DNA of 64,000 bases from Streptomyces cirratus (GCF_014650775.1 NZ_BMVP01000016.1:1-64000); one strand, 5' to 3'; shown: positions 34,492 to 43,278, counted from the stretch's first letter. Numbers and translations are program-made. The notes: generated from the letters alone by a model not told the origin.

Positions 34492-35262
34492 GTGACGCAC
34501 GTACGCCTTCGCCATCCGTATCTCGACCACCCGGCTCCGATCCCCTTCGCGCACCGGGGTGGTGCGGCGGACGGCCTGGAGAACACCGCTTTCGCCTTCC
34601 GGCGGGCCGCCGGGGCGGGCTACCGGTACTTCGAGACCGATGTGCACGCCACCGCCGACGGCAAGCTGGTCGCCTTCCACGACGCCACCTTGGACCGGGT
34701 GACGGACGCGCGGGGCCGGATCGCCGAGCTGTCGTGGAAGCAGGTCAGCGCCGCGCGGGTGGGCGGGACGGAGCCGCTGTCGCTCTTCGAGGACCTGCTG
34801 GAGGAGTTCCCCGAGGCCCGCTGGAACGTCGACATCAAGGCGGAGTCCGCGCTCTACCCGCTGGTCAACCTGATCGCCCGGGCCGGGGTGTGGGACCGGG
34901 TGTGCGTGGGTTCGTTCTCGGAGAGCCGGGTGGCCCGGGCCCACCGGATCGCGGGGCCGCGGCTGGCGACCTCGTACGGGGTGCTCGGCGTACTGGGGCT
35001 GCGGCTGCGCTCGTACGCCATCCCGGCGGCCCTGCGGGTGGGCGCGGTGGCGGCGCAGGTCCCGGAGAGCCAGGCCGGCGTACGGGTGGTCGACCGGCGC
35101 TTCGTACGGACGGCGCACGCGCGCGGGCTCCAGGTGCACGTGTGGACCGTGAACGAACCGGAACGCATGGAGGCGCTGCTCGACCTGGGCGTGGATGGCA
35201 TCATGACCGACCGGATCGACATCTTGCGCACGGTGCTGGACCGCCGCGGAGCCTGGGCCTGA
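34492..35262 (+). CDS. Glycerophosphodiester phosphodiesterase
   Basis: A 256-residue GDPD TIM-barrel enzyme. The metal and catalytic residues appear in FAHRGGAADGLENTAFAF, YFETDVHATADGKLVAFHDATLDRVTD, WNVDIKAE and the C-terminal VDGIMTDRIDIL. It hydrolyses deacylated phospholipids to glycerol-3-phosphate and an alcohol. No signal peptide is visible, which suggests cytosolic action. The GTG at 34492 gives the family N-terminus. The MFS transporter gene follows 67 bp downstream. Confidence 0.93.
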   Translation: MTHVRLRHPYLDHPAPIPFAHRGGAADGLENTAFAFRRAAGAGYRYFETDVHATADGKLVAFHDATLDRVTDARGRIAELSWKQVSAARVGGTEPLSLFEDLLEEFPEARWNVDIKAESALYPLVNLIARAGVWDRVCVGSFSESRVARAHRIAGPRLATSYGVLGVLGLRLRSYAIPAALRVGAVAAQVPESQAGVRVVDRRFVRTAHARGLQVHVWTVNEPERMEALLDLGVDGIMTDRIDILRTVLDRRGAWA

Positions 35263-35329
35263 CCGCCCGACGGGCCCGTGCGCGGGCTCGGGCGGCCGTG
35301 GCGGTACGGGGACAGCGAGGGGGCACCGG

Positions 35330-36700
35330 ATGACGGCGCGGACGACGGACGAAGCGGAAGCGGGGGCGGAGGACGGCAGATCCGCCGCCGCCCGCAAGCG
35401 CGAACAGCACGGCTGGTACTTCTACGATTTCGCGTGCTCGGTCTATTCGACGAGTGTGCTCACGGTGTTCCTCGGCCCCTACCTGACGTCGGTGGCCAAG
35501 GCCGCGGCGGACGCCGAGGGCTACGTGCACCCGCTGGGCCTGCCGGTCCGGGCCGGGTCCTTCTTCGCGTACACGGTGTCGGTGTCGGTGATCGTCGCCG
35601 TACTGGTCATGCCGCTGGCCGGTGCGGTGGCCGACCGCGGCGGCTGCAAGAAGCCGCTGCTGGCGGCCGCGGCCTACACGGGCGCGGCGGCGACCACCGG
35701 GATGTTCTTCCTGAGCGGGGAGCGCTACCTGCTGGGCGGCCTGCTGCTGGTGGTCGCGAACGCCGCGCTGGCGGTGTCGATGGTGCTGTACAACGCCTAC
35801 CTGCCGCAGATCGCCACGCCCGACGAGCGGGACACCGTCTCCTCGCGGGGCTGGGCGTTCGGGTACACCTCGGGCGCGTTCGTCCTGGTCCTGAACCTGG
35901 TGCTCTTCCAGGGCCACGACTCCTTCGGAGTGTCGCAGGGCACGGCGGTACGGATCTGCCTGGCCTCGGCGGGCCTGTGGTGGGGGGCCTTCGCGATCAT
36001 CCCGCTCCGCCGGCTGCGCGACCGGTCGGTGGTGCGGGAGCCGGGGGCGGCCGCGCCGGTCAGCGGCTGGCGCCAGCTGGCCGCGACGCTGCGGGACATG
36101 CGCCGCTTCCCGCTGACGCTGTCGTTCCTGCTGGCGTACCTGATCTACAACGACGGCGTGCAGACCGTGATCTCGCAGGCCTCGGTCTACGGGTCCGAGG
36201 AGCTGGGGCTGGAGCAGTCGACGCTGATCGTGGCGGTGCTCCTCGTACAGGTCCTGGCGGTGGCGGGCGCGCTCGGGATGGGCCGGCTGGCACGCACCTA
36301 CGGCGCCAAGCGCACGATCCTCGGTTCGCTGGCCGCGTGGGCGCTGACGCTGGCGGCCGGCTACTTCCTGCCGGCGCGGACCCCGGAGTGGTTCTTCGTA
36401 CTGGCCTCGATGATCGGGCTGGTGCTGGGCGGCAGCCAGGCGCTGTCGCGTTCGCTGTTCTCGCACCTGGTACCGGCGGGCAAGGAGGCCGAGTACTTCT
36501 CCGCGTACGAGATGAGCGACCGCGGGCTGAGCTGGGTGGGGCCGCTGGTCTTCGGCCTGACGTACCAGGTCACGGGCAGCTACCGGACGGCGATCGTCTC
36601 GTTGGTGGTGTTCTTCGCACTGGGTTTCGTGCTGCTGGCCCGGGTGCCGGTGCGGCGTGCCGTGGAAGCGGCAGGCAATCCTGTTCCCGAACGGCTCTGA
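35330..36700 (+). CDS. MFS transporter, UMF1/Atg22-like
   Basis: A 456-residue membrane protein with twelve predicted helices. It contains the UMF1-like opening WYFYDFACSVYSTSVLTVFLGPYL, the loop ADRGGCKKPLL between helices 2 and 3, and the C-terminal GGSQALSRSLFSHLVPAGKEAEYFSAYEM characteristic of the vacuolar Atg22/UMF1 group. The substrate of bacterial members is unknown; efflux of amino acids or small metabolites is the usual guess. It lies 67 bp after the GDPD gene and may be co-transcribed. Confidence 0.9.
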   Translation: MTARTTDEAEAGAEDGRSAAARKREQHGWYFYDFACSVYSTSVLTVFLGPYLTSVAKAAADAEGYVHPLGLPVRAGSFFAYTVSVSVIVAVLVMPLAGAVADRGGCKKPLLAAAAYTGAAATTGMFFLSGERYLLGGLLLVVANAALAVSMVLYNAYLPQIATPDERDTVSSRGWAFGYTSGAFVLVLNLVLFQGHDSFGVSQGTAVRICLASAGLWWGAFAIIPLRRLRDRSVVREPGAAAPVSGWRQLAATLRDMRRFPLTLSFLLAYLIYNDGVQTVISQASVYGSEELGLEQSTLIVAVLLVQVLAVAGALGMGRLARTYGAKRTILGSLAAWALTLAAGYFLPARTPEWFFVLASMIGLVLGGSQALSRSLFSHLVPAGKEAEYFSAYEMSDRGLSWVGPLVFGLTYQVTGSYRTAIVSLVVFFALGFVLLARVPVRRAVEAAGNPVPERL

Positions 36701-36821
36701 GGACGCCGGTTCCGGGAACGGATTCGGAACGAATTTCGACGTTGAAGCAAAGGGCCGGTAGTGTACGCCTTTGGCCTGCCAGGCGGACCGTTACTGCGCG
36801 CACAAGAGGGATAGGCGCTGG

Positions 36822-36845
36822 GTGACATCTGCTGCCAGATGTGAC
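36822..36845. promoter_or_regulatory. 24-bp inverted repeat upstream of rbpA
   Basis: 10-nt arms GTGACATCTG and CAGATGTGAC with a 4-nt centre. The eight inner and outer pairs match except two positions in each arm. It lies 122 bp after the MFS stop and about 60 bp before the sigma-R promoter of rbpA. It could be an operator for rbpA or a weak terminator for the MFS gene; there is no T-run. Confidence 0.5.
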
Positions 36846-36905
36846 AAACCGGGCACTGGTGGGTACAACAAGGGGCGGCACGACGGGCGACGCGTGACCC
36901 GGAGC

Positions 36906-36932
36906 GGGAATCTATACCGCCGACCGGACGTT
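36906..36932 (+). promoter_or_regulatory. Sigma-R promoter of rbpA (GGGAAT-N18-GTT)
   Basis: GGAAT (36907-36911) and GTT (36930-36932) are separated by exactly 18 bases, matching the published Streptomyces sigma-R consensus. RbpA is a known sigma-R regulon member induced by thiol-oxidative stress, so the site agrees with the gene. Transcription would begin about 50 bases before the ATG. Confidence 0.85.
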
Positions 36933-36993
36933 GACCGGATGACGACGACAGCGACACCTGTCCTGTGGGCGACAAGCCCGGGAGGCACGATTC

Positions 36994-37368
36994 ATGAGTG
37001 AGCGAGCTCTCCGCGGTACGCGGCTCGTGGTTACCAGCTACGAGACGGACCGCGGCATCGATCTGGCCCCGCGCCAGGCGGTGGAGTACGCATGCCAGAA
37101 CGGACATCGATTTGAGATGCCGTTCTCGGTTGAGGCAGAAATTCCGCCGGAGTGGGAGTGCAAGGCGTGCGGCGCCATGGCACTCCTGGTCGACGGGGAC
37201 GGGCCCGAAGAGAAGAAGGGCAAGCCCGCGCGAACGCACTGGGACATGCTCATGGAGCGACGCACCCGCGAGGAACTCGAGGAAGTGCTGGCCGAGAGGC
37301 TGGCGGTCCTGCGTTCCGGCGCCATGAACATTGCCGTGCATCCGCGGGACAGCCGCAAGTCCGCCTGA
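36994..37368 (+). CDS. rbpA: RNA polymerase-binding protein RbpA
   Basis: A 124-residue actinobacterial RNA polymerase-binding protein that stabilises the principal-sigma holoenzyme and influences rifampicin tolerance. The conserved parts are the opening RGTRLVVTSYETDRGIDLAPRQ, the core domain with single cysteines in YACQNGH and the pair in WECKACG, the basic linker, and the sigma-interacting C-terminal helices (LMERRTREELEEVLAERLAVLRSG). The ATG follows GGGAGG. It is driven by the sigma-R promoter and ends in a very strong hairpin. Confidence 0.97.
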   Translation: MSERALRGTRLVVTSYETDRGIDLAPRQAVEYACQNGHRFEMPFSVEAEIPPEWECKACGAMALLVDGDGPEEKKGKPARTHWDMLMERRTREELEEVLAERLAVLRSGAMNIAVHPRDSRKSA

Positions 37369-37387
37369 CACCCGGACTGAGAACGAA

Positions 37388-37428
37388 GCCGAGGGCCCCC
37401 GCCACTTCCCGTGGCGGGGGCCCTCGGC
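37388..37428. terminator. Terminator hairpin after rbpA
   Basis: A perfect 18-bp stem (37388-37405 with 37411-37428) with a 5-nt TTCCC loop, 20 bp after the rbpA stop. It also faces the end of the convergent fxsA gene and may be bidirectional. Confidence 0.9.
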
Positions 37429-37437
37429 ATGCTTTCC

Positions 37438-37490
37438 GTGTCCCGGCTGCCGGTGTCCCGGCTGCCTGTGTCCCGGCTGCCTGTGTCCCT
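37438..37490. repeat. 15-bp tandem repeat downstream of fxsA
   Basis: Three head-to-tail copies of GTGTCCCGGCTGCCG/T (37438, 37453, 37468) and a partial fourth (GTGTCCCTG) lie between the rbpA terminator and the fxsA stop codon. Confidence 0.88.
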
Positions 37491-37502
37491 GTTTGTCTCG
37501 CC

Positions 37503-38084
37503 TCAGGAGGCGAGCGGCGGCCGGTAGCCCGAGTCGGGGCCGGAGGCGCCCGGTCCCGGCTGGGGCCGGTCCTCGCGGACGACCTCGCCCTGCACCACCT
37601 TGCCGTCGGGCTGGTGGATACGGGCCTGCTGGTAGGCGGCGCCGAAGCCGCCGCCGGCCGCCGAGGTCATCGAGCGCTCCAGGGTGCGGGCGAACCGGCG
37701 CCCGGCCAGCGCCCGCACGGGCGGCAGCAGCAGGAGCAGGCCGACGGCGTCGGAGAGCAGGCCCGGCAGGATCAGGAGCAGGCCGGCCAGCATGATCAGG
37801 GCGTTGCCCTGGCCGGGCTGCCGCTCAGCGGGCGCCCTGCCCTGCTGGGCCTGCTGGAAGCTCGCCGTCAGGTTCCGGAAGGCCCGGCGGCCGGCCCGCT
37901 TGATGACCACGCCGCCCAGCAGCATCCCGCCCAGGATGAGCAGGGCCACGGTGAAGCCGCCGGCCGCGCCCGCGACCAGGCTGAGCAGCCAGATCTCCAG
38001 GATGAACCAGGCGGCGACCGCCAGGGGGAGGAAGGTACGGGCGGCCGAGCGCCGCCGGGGAGCAGTCGAGGTGCCGGTCGTCAT
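37503..38084 (-). CDS. fxsA: FxsA family membrane protein
   Basis: A 193-residue membrane protein of the FxsA (phage T7 exclusion suppressor) family. Three hydrophobic segments are seen: FLPLAVAAWFILEIWLLSLVAGAAGG, FTVALLILGGMLLGGVVI and the Leu-rich LIMLAGLLLILPGLLSDAVGLLLLLPPVR with the family's GLLSDAVG turn. A polar Pro-rich tail follows. FxsA overexpression lets E. coli escape F-exclusion of T7; its native role is not known. It is convergent with rbpA, and the mannosyltransferase gene lies 95 bp downstream on the same strand in map terms (upstream in transcription). Confidence 0.9.
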   Translation of the reverse strand: MTTGTSTAPRRRSAARTFLPLAVAAWFILEIWLLSLVAGAAGGFTVALLILGGMLLGGVVIKRAGRRAFRNLTASFQQAQQGRAPAERQPGQGNALIMLAGLLLILPGLLSDAVGLLLLLPPVRALAGRRFARTLERSMTSAAGGGFGAAYQQARIHQPDGKVVQGEVVREDRPQPGPGASGPDSGYRPPLAS

Positions 38085-38179
38085 GACCCCAGTGTGCCTG
38101 GGGTGGCGTAAAAGCGGCCTCAGTCGGAGGTACCGGACATCCCCTAAGGGGGACCCGGAGCGGTCGGGGGCGGGGAGCG

Positions 38180-38947
38180 CTACGCCTCGGGCCTGCCGGT
38201 GAGCCTGGCCGTACGCGCCTTGATGCCCCACTGGGTGACCCGCCACAGGGCCTCGACCACGATGTCCTTGCTCATCTTGCTGTCGCCGAACTCGCGCTCG
38301 ACGAACGTGATGGGGACCTCCACCACCTTGAAGCCCTTGCGGACGGCCCGGCGGGCCAGGTCGACCTGGAAGCAGTAGCCCGCGGAGGCGACCTCCTCCA
38401 AGCCCAGCCCCTCCAGGGTCTCGCGGCGGAAGGCGCGGTAGCCGCCGGTCACGTCCCGGATGGGGACCCCGAGCATCAGCCGGGAGTAGGTGGAACCGCC
38501 CCGGGAGAGGATCTCGCGGCTCTTGGGCCAGTTGACGACGCGGCCGCCGGGTACCCAGCGGGAGCCGAGGACCAGGTCGGCGCCGGTGAGCGCGGTCAGC
38601 AGGCGGGGCAGCTCCTCGGGCCGGTGGGAGCCGTCGGCGTCCATCTCGACGATGACCCCGTAGCCGTGCTCCAGGCCCCAGGCGAAGCCCGCGAGGTAGG
38701 CGGCGCCGAGCCCTTCCTTGCCCTTGCGGTGCAGGACGTGGACGTGCGTGTCGGAGGCGGCCAGTTCGTCGGCGAGCTTGCCGGTGCCGTCGGGGCTGTT
38801 GTCGTCGGCGACGAGGACGTGCGCCTCGGGCACCGCGGCGCGGACGCGGCCGACGATCAGCCCGATGTTCTCCGCCTCGTTGTACGTGGGGATGATCACC
38901 AAGGTGGTGCCGAGGGGCCCGTAGGTCCGCTGTCCGCCGTCGCTCAC
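38180..38947 (-). CDS. ppm1: Polyprenol monophosphomannose synthase (GT2)
   Basis: A 255-residue family 2 glycosyltransferase. LVIIPTYNEAENI opens the nucleotide-binding fold, followed by DDNSPDGTG, MDADGSHRPEELP (the metal-binding DxD-type site) and GSRWVPGG, matching dolichol/polyprenol phosphate mannose synthases. The product donates mannose for lipoglycans and, in Streptomyces, for protein O-mannosylation with Pmt. No acyltransferase domain is fused. The GTG at 38947 has AAGGGG upstream; an ATG five codons earlier is an alternative. Confidence 0.92.
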   Translation of the reverse strand: MSDGGQRTYGPLGTTLVIIPTYNEAENIGLIVGRVRAAVPEAHVLVADDNSPDGTGKLADELAASDTHVHVLHRKGKEGLGAAYLAGFAWGLEHGYGVIVEMDADGSHRPEELPRLLTALTGADLVLGSRWVPGGRVVNWPKSREILSRGGSTYSRLMLGVPIRDVTGGYRAFRRETLEGLGLEEVASAGYCFQVDLARRAVRKGFKVVEVPITFVEREFGDSKMSKDIVVEALWRVTQWGIKARTARLTGRPEA

Positions 38948-39283
38948 TAGGTCCCCTTGCATGCTTCTCGTCCAGCCTGGCCTCGTCGTCCCGTCACAGC
39001 GGAACGATTTTAGAACAGGGATCGGGGCCAACGGTCCTTCGGGCCGGCCAGGCTCCCGCTGGCTGCGGGTGACCGTGGCCGTTGTCTACTGGACCGCCGG
39101 GCCCCGACCTGAGGCCACCCTCCCCCAACTGCCGCTGGGGGCGCCCGCACCGGCGAAACCTTCCCTCGCCCCCGAGGCGCGGGTGCGCTGGGCGGACGGA
39201 TCCGTCCGGAAGGGACGTCCTGTGGTGGACCCGGCCGAACCTATCCGGGTCGGGCCGCCGGTACCGAACCGAGGCCCGCCGGA

Positions 39284-40906
39284 TCACCCCTGTGGCCGTA
39301 CGAATACCTCCCGGCCGCCCACGACCGTGGCCAGGCACACGGGGAGATCCGCACCGGGCGTCAGGTCAGGCAGACCGGGGGTGCCGGAACGCGGATCCGT
39401 GGACCAGCGGGCGACCCGGTCGTCCGGTGCCTGCACCACGAGTTCCTCCGTGCGCCAGACGGCGTAGTCGGCGGGAGCGCCGGGGACGAGGGTGCCGGCG
39501 TCGTCCCGGCCCAGCGCCCGCCACCCGCCGCGGGTGTGCGCGGCGAAGGCGGCCCGTACGGAGATGCGGTGCTCGGGGGTCCGGTGGAAGGCGGCCGCGC
39601 GGACGGTGCCCCAGGGGTCGAGGGGGGTGACGGGCGCGTCCGAGCCGAAGGCGAGCGGCACGCCGGCCTTGAGGAGGGCCGCGAAGGGGTTGAGGGTCCT
39701 GGCCCGGTCGGCGCCGAGCCGGTCGGCGTACATGCCCTCCTCGCCGCCCCACGCAGCGTCGAAGGCCGGCTGCACGGACGCGGTGAGGCCGAGCTCCGCG
39801 AAGGCGGCGATGGTGGCCGGGGTCATCATCTCGGCGTGCTCGACGCGGTGGCGGGCGGCGCGGATCCGGGCGAGGCCGACCTTTTCGGCGGCCGCCCGGA
39901 CACCTTCTACGACGGCGGCGAGCGCGGCGTCGCCGATGGCGTGGAACCCGGCCTGGAGGCCCGCCCCGGTGCAGGCGGAGACGTGCGCGGCGACGTCCGC
40001 GGCGTCGAGGTAGCCGGTGCCGGTGTGGGCGGCGTCGGCGTACGGGGCGTGCAGGCAGGCGGTGTGCGAGCCGAGGGCTCCGTCCACGAACAGGTCGCCG
40101 GCGGCGCCGGCCGCGCCGAGTTCCACGGCGCGGTCGATGTCGCGGTCGGCCCAGTAGCCGAAGACCCGCGGGCCCCGGTGGTGGGCGGCGAGGTCGAGCA
40201 GGGAGGTGAAGTCCTCGGGGGAGGAGATCTCGGGGCCGCCGCACTCGTGGACGGAGCCGATGCCCAGGGAGGCGGCGCGGTCCAGGGCGGCGCGCTGCGC
40301 CTCGGCGCGCTGGGCCGGGGTGACGGCGTCGAGCGCGGCCCGGCGGACGGCGTGGTGGGCGTCGCGGGTCAGCGGCTCGTCGCCGCGGGCGTGGACGCCG
40401 GGGACGAGGTCCAGCAGGGCGGTGGTGACGACGGCGGAGTGCACGTCGACGCGGCTCAGGTAGAGCGGGCGGCCGCCGGCGGCCTCGTCCAGCTCAGCGC
40501 GGCGCGGGGCGCGGCGCTCGGGCCAGCGCGCGGCGTCCCAGCCGTGGCCGAGGAGCACCCGGTCGGCGGGGCGGCGGGCGGCGTAGGCCCGGACGAGGGC
40601 GAGGGCCTCGGGGAGCGAGCGGGCCGCGGAGAGGTCCAGGCCGGTCAGGGCGAGGCCGGTGGAGGTGGTGTGGACGTGCGCGTCGGTGAAGGCGGGGGTG
40701 ACGAGCGCCCCGTCGAGGTGGACGACCTCGTCCACGCCCTGTGCGAAGGCGTCGGCGGCGCCTTCGGAGCCGACCCAGGCGACGTGCCCCCGCTCGATGA
40801 CCATCGCAGTGGCGAAGGGGTCGGCGGGGCTGTGCACCTCGCCGCCGCGGAGCAGGACGGTGCGGTGGGTTCCGGCGGCGGTGGCGGAGGCGGTGCGGTC
40901 AGTCAT
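39284..40906 (-). CDS. Amidohydrolase, YtcJ-like
   Basis: A 540-residue metal-dependent hydrolase. The first metal site is in FTDAHVHTTSTGL, followed by FHAIGDAAL, VEHAEMMTP and the catalytic Asp in AFGSDAPVTPLDPW, matching the YtcJ group of amidohydrolases. The substrate is unknown. The ATG at 40906 (MTDRTASATAAG) fits the family. The AsnC-type regulator gene is 92 bp upstream on the same strand and may control it. Confidence 0.88.
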   Translation of the reverse strand: MTDRTASATAAGTHRTVLLRGGEVHSPADPFATAMVIERGHVAWVGSEGAADAFAQGVDEVVHLDGALVTPAFTDAHVHTTSTGLALTGLDLSAARSLPEALALVRAYAARRPADRVLLGHGWDAARWPERRAPRRAELDEAAGGRPLYLSRVDVHSAVVTTALLDLVPGVHARGDEPLTRDAHHAVRRAALDAVTPAQRAEAQRAALDRAASLGIGSVHECGGPEISSPEDFTSLLDLAAHHRGPRVFGYWADRDIDRAVELGAAGAAGDLFVDGALGSHTACLHAPYADAAHTGTGYLDAADVAAHVSACTGAGLQAGFHAIGDAALAAVVEGVRAAAEKVGLARIRAARHRVEHAEMMTPATIAAFAELGLTASVQPAFDAAWGGEEGMYADRLGADRARTLNPFAALLKAGVPLAFGSDAPVTPLDPWGTVRAAAFHRTPEHRISVRAAFAAHTRGGWRALGRDDAGTLVPGAPADYAVWRTEELVVQAPDDRVARWSTDPRSGTPGLPDLTPGADLPVCLATVVGGREVFVRPQG

Positions 40907-40998
40907 GCCCCCAGTTTCGCTGGTCGCCCGCCCCGGGCCGGACGCGCCCCCTCGGGGGCGCCCCCGGCGCCGAGCGGTGCGAGGGGCGCGGCGGGAGG

Positions 40999-41448
40999 TC
41001 ACACGCGGGGCGGGCGGGCTTCGTAGGGGGTGGAGAGGACCACGGTCGTACGCGTGGCGACGTGTGCCAGGGCGCGCAGGCGGCCCAGCAGGTCCTCGAG
41101 TTCCAGGGGCGTGGCCACGCGCACCTTGAGGATGTAGTTCTCGTCGCCCGCGACGCTGTGGCACGCCTCGATCTCCGGGACCCCCGCCAGCCGCTCGGCG
41201 ATGTCGTCGGGGGCACTGGGGTCGAACGGTTTGACCGAGATGAATGCCGTCAGCGGCAGCCCGACGGCCTCGGGGTCGACGACGGCGGCGTAGCCGCGGA
41301 TGACTCCGCGCTGCTCCAGGCGGCGTACTCGCTGATGGACTGCCGACGTGGACAGTCCGGTGGCCTTGCCCAGATCCGTGTAACTCATCCGCCCGTCCCG
41401 CACGAGCAGATCCACGATCTGGCGGTCCAGCTCCTCCATTGCGCTCAT
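40999..41448 (-). CDS. Lrp/AsnC family transcriptional regulator
   Basis: A 149-residue regulator. The N-terminal helix-turn-helix (LDRQIVDLLVRDGRMSYTDLGKATGLSTSAVHQRVRRLEQRGVIRG) and the C-terminal ligand-binding RAM domain (FISVKPFD to VVLSTPYEA) are both complete. These proteins respond to amino acids as multimers. It lies immediately upstream of the amidohydrolase gene in the same orientation, so it may regulate that gene or itself. Confidence 0.92.
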   Translation of the reverse strand: MSAMEELDRQIVDLLVRDGRMSYTDLGKATGLSTSAVHQRVRRLEQRGVIRGYAAVVDPEAVGLPLTAFISVKPFDPSAPDDIAERLAGVPEIEACHSVAGDENYILKVRVATPLELEDLLGRLRALAHVATRTTVVLSTPYEARPPRV

Positions 41449-41657
41449 AGCCGCTCAACCTATTGCCCAGGACCGCTCCAGGCACAGCGGTGTCCACGGG
41501 GAAACGGCACCTGCGCCGGGCATGTGACCAAGGCCACAGGGGTATGGATGCGTACGCCCGGCTCTCGTGGTTACTCGTGCCGCGCGACGGGAAGTGCTTG
41601 CTGTGGCCGTGGCCGAAGAAATCTGCCCGCCCGGCCCACCCAAGGGGGAGTACATCC

Positions 41658-42101
41658 ATGCTGAACACCAACCGTGCCGGTCGCATGAGCGAAGCCGCGT
41701 ATGCCGAGTACGCGCAGGACGCGGACGACGGGGAGTACCTCGAAGAGGCCGACGGTTTCGAGATCCACCACGCGGTCTGCCCCGACTGCGGGCAGTCGAT
41801 CGCCCTCGTCGCGGACGAGGAGTACCTGCCGCAGCACGCGCTCTGCCTGACCCCGTGGAACCCGTTCGGGCTCACGGTGTGCGCGGGCACGGGCCGTCCG
41901 GCCTCGGAGGCGTTGGCGACCGTGGGCGCGTTCCAGCCGGAGGCGCAGGAGCTGGACCCGGTGGTCATGCTCACGCTGCCGCAGGGGCTGGACTGGCGGA
42001 CGCAGCCCTTCTCGCACGTCGGCGGTCCGGGCTCGCGTCCGGTACGGATGACGGCGACGGTGCTGCCGCCGCAGATGCGTCAGCACGCGCAGGCCGCCTG
42101 A
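41658..42101 (+). CDS. Conserved hypothetical protein with single CPDCG motif
   Basis: A 147-residue acidic protein with no known domain. The N-terminus is rich in Asp, Glu, Tyr and Ala. One CPDCGQSIALVADEEYLPQH segment resembles half of a zinc ribbon, and two later cysteines (ALCLTPW and TVCAGTG) could complete a Cys4 site. GGGGGAG precedes the ATG. It is divergent from the AsnC gene and convergent with the phosphotransferase. I cannot assign a role. Confidence 0.78.
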   Translation: MLNTNRAGRMSEAAYAEYAQDADDGEYLEEADGFEIHHAVCPDCGQSIALVADEEYLPQHALCLTPWNPFGLTVCAGTGRPASEALATVGAFQPEAQELDPVVMLTLPQGLDWRTQPFSHVGGPGSRPVRMTATVLPPQMRQHAQAA

Positions 42102-42118
42102 CCGGCCGGGCCGGGGCC

Positions 42119-43216
42119 CTACCAGTACGTTCCCTGCACCATGGCGGCGAGAGCGGCGTGGTGCAGGATGAGGCCGTCGGGGTCGGCCGGGACCTCGACC
42201 TCGCCGAAGTGCGCCTGCCGGTAGGCGATGCGGAGCATGACGATGCCGTGCCGCAGGGCGGCGTACAGGGTGTGGAACTCCATGTGGCGCGGGACGTGCC
42301 CGGTGAGTTCCGCGTAGCGGCGTTCGAGGTCGTCGCGGCGCAGGAAGTCGGGCAGGCCCGGCTGGCCGAAGCCGACGGTCAGGTCCTGGAAGAAGCGGTG
42401 GAGGTAGACGGTCCAGCCGAGGTCCACCTCGCGCGGGGCGTACGCCGCCATCTCCCAGTCGAGCACCGCCACCGGTTCGAAGCCGTCGGGCTGGTAGATC
42501 ACGTTGCCGATGCGCGCGTCACCCCAGTTCAGGACGGGCTCGCCCTCGTCGGCGGGCCAGAGCTCCTCCAGTCGGTCGAAGGCCCGTTCCAGCAGGGGTG
42601 AGGGGGCCAGGCCGTCCACCACCCAGGCGTAGTAGGCGCGTTGGGCCTCGACGTGCCGGCGCAGCGGGGTTCCCGTTCCGGCCGGGAGGAGGAACTGCGC
42701 CTCGTGGGACGGGAACTGGTCGTGGAGGCGGGCCAGGAGGGAGACGCTCGCCTCCTGGAGGGCAGCGCGTTCGGCGTCGGTGGCGGAGTGCAGCCAGTTG
42801 CCCTCGTAGGTGTAGGGCATGACGTCGGGCGGGACCCGGCCTTCGGCGCGGTCCATGACGAAGAAGGGCGCGCCGAGCGGTTGCGGGTCCTCCTCCAGCC
42901 AGCGCACGCGGGGTACCGGCAGGTCGGTGTGTTCGGCGACCAGCCGCATCACGCGGTACTGGCGGGCCATGTCGTAGGTGGGGAAGACGGTGTAGGCGGC
43001 CGGGTCGGCGGCGAGGCGCAGGGCGCAGGCACGGTCGGCGGCGTCCGGGTGCTCGATGTCGAAGAGGAGGGTCTCGCTGGACATGCCGTTGGAGCCGGGT
43101 ACGGAGGTGTTGGTGACCTTGGCGCCGGGGATGCGGCTGTCGAGCCAGGCGGTCAGGCGGCGGCCGAGTTCCTCGGGCTCGCGGGTGGAGGTGCGGGGGC
43201 GCGGTGCCGTTGCCAT
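42119..43216 (-). CDS. Phosphotransferase family protein (APH/ACAD10-like kinase)
   Basis: A 365-residue aminoglycoside-phosphotransferase-fold kinase. The N-lobe includes ACALRLAADPAAYTVFPTY, the catalytic loop reads LNWGDARIGNVIYQ, and VAVLDWEMAAYA supplies the metal-binding Asp. The position of His in the usual HGD is Trp here, a variant that I recall from actinobacterial lipid/steroid-associated members. GGAGGG precedes the ATG. It lies 62 bp after the CrtC-like gene on the same strand, separated by a 16-bp repeat, and likely shares its operon. Antibiotic resistance is unlikely. Confidence 0.88.
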   Translation of the reverse strand: MATAPRPRTSTREPEELGRRLTAWLDSRIPGAKVTNTSVPGSNGMSSETLLFDIEHPDAADRACALRLAADPAAYTVFPTYDMARQYRVMRLVAEHTDLPVPRVRWLEEDPQPLGAPFFVMDRAEGRVPPDVMPYTYEGNWLHSATDAERAALQEASVSLLARLHDQFPSHEAQFLLPAGTGTPLRRHVEAQRAYYAWVVDGLAPSPLLERAFDRLEELWPADEGEPVLNWGDARIGNVIYQPDGFEPVAVLDWEMAAYAPREVDLGWTVYLHRFFQDLTVGFGQPGLPDFLRRDDLERRYAELTGHVPRHMEFHTLYAALRHGIVMLRIAYRQAHFGEVEVPADPDGLILHHAALAAMVQGTYW

Positions 43217-43235
43217 GGAGTCCCTCCTGCTGTTT

Positions 43236-43267
43236 CGGGTGGCTTTCGGCTCGGGTGGCCTTCGGTT
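43236..43267. repeat. 16-bp tandem duplication between two co-directional genes
   Basis: CGGGTGGCTTTCGGCT (43236-43251) followed by CGGGTGGCCTTCGGTT (43252-43267) and a truncated third CGGG, within the 62-bp gap between the CrtC-like stop and the phosphotransferase start. Confidence 0.8.
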
Positions 43268-43278
43268 CGGGCCGGCTG

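Noticed and set aside
42119..43216. Aminoglycoside resistance kinase
   Set aside because: It belongs to the ACAD10/APH-like group beside a lipid-type gene and has a WGD catalytic loop, so antibiotic resistance is unlikely.
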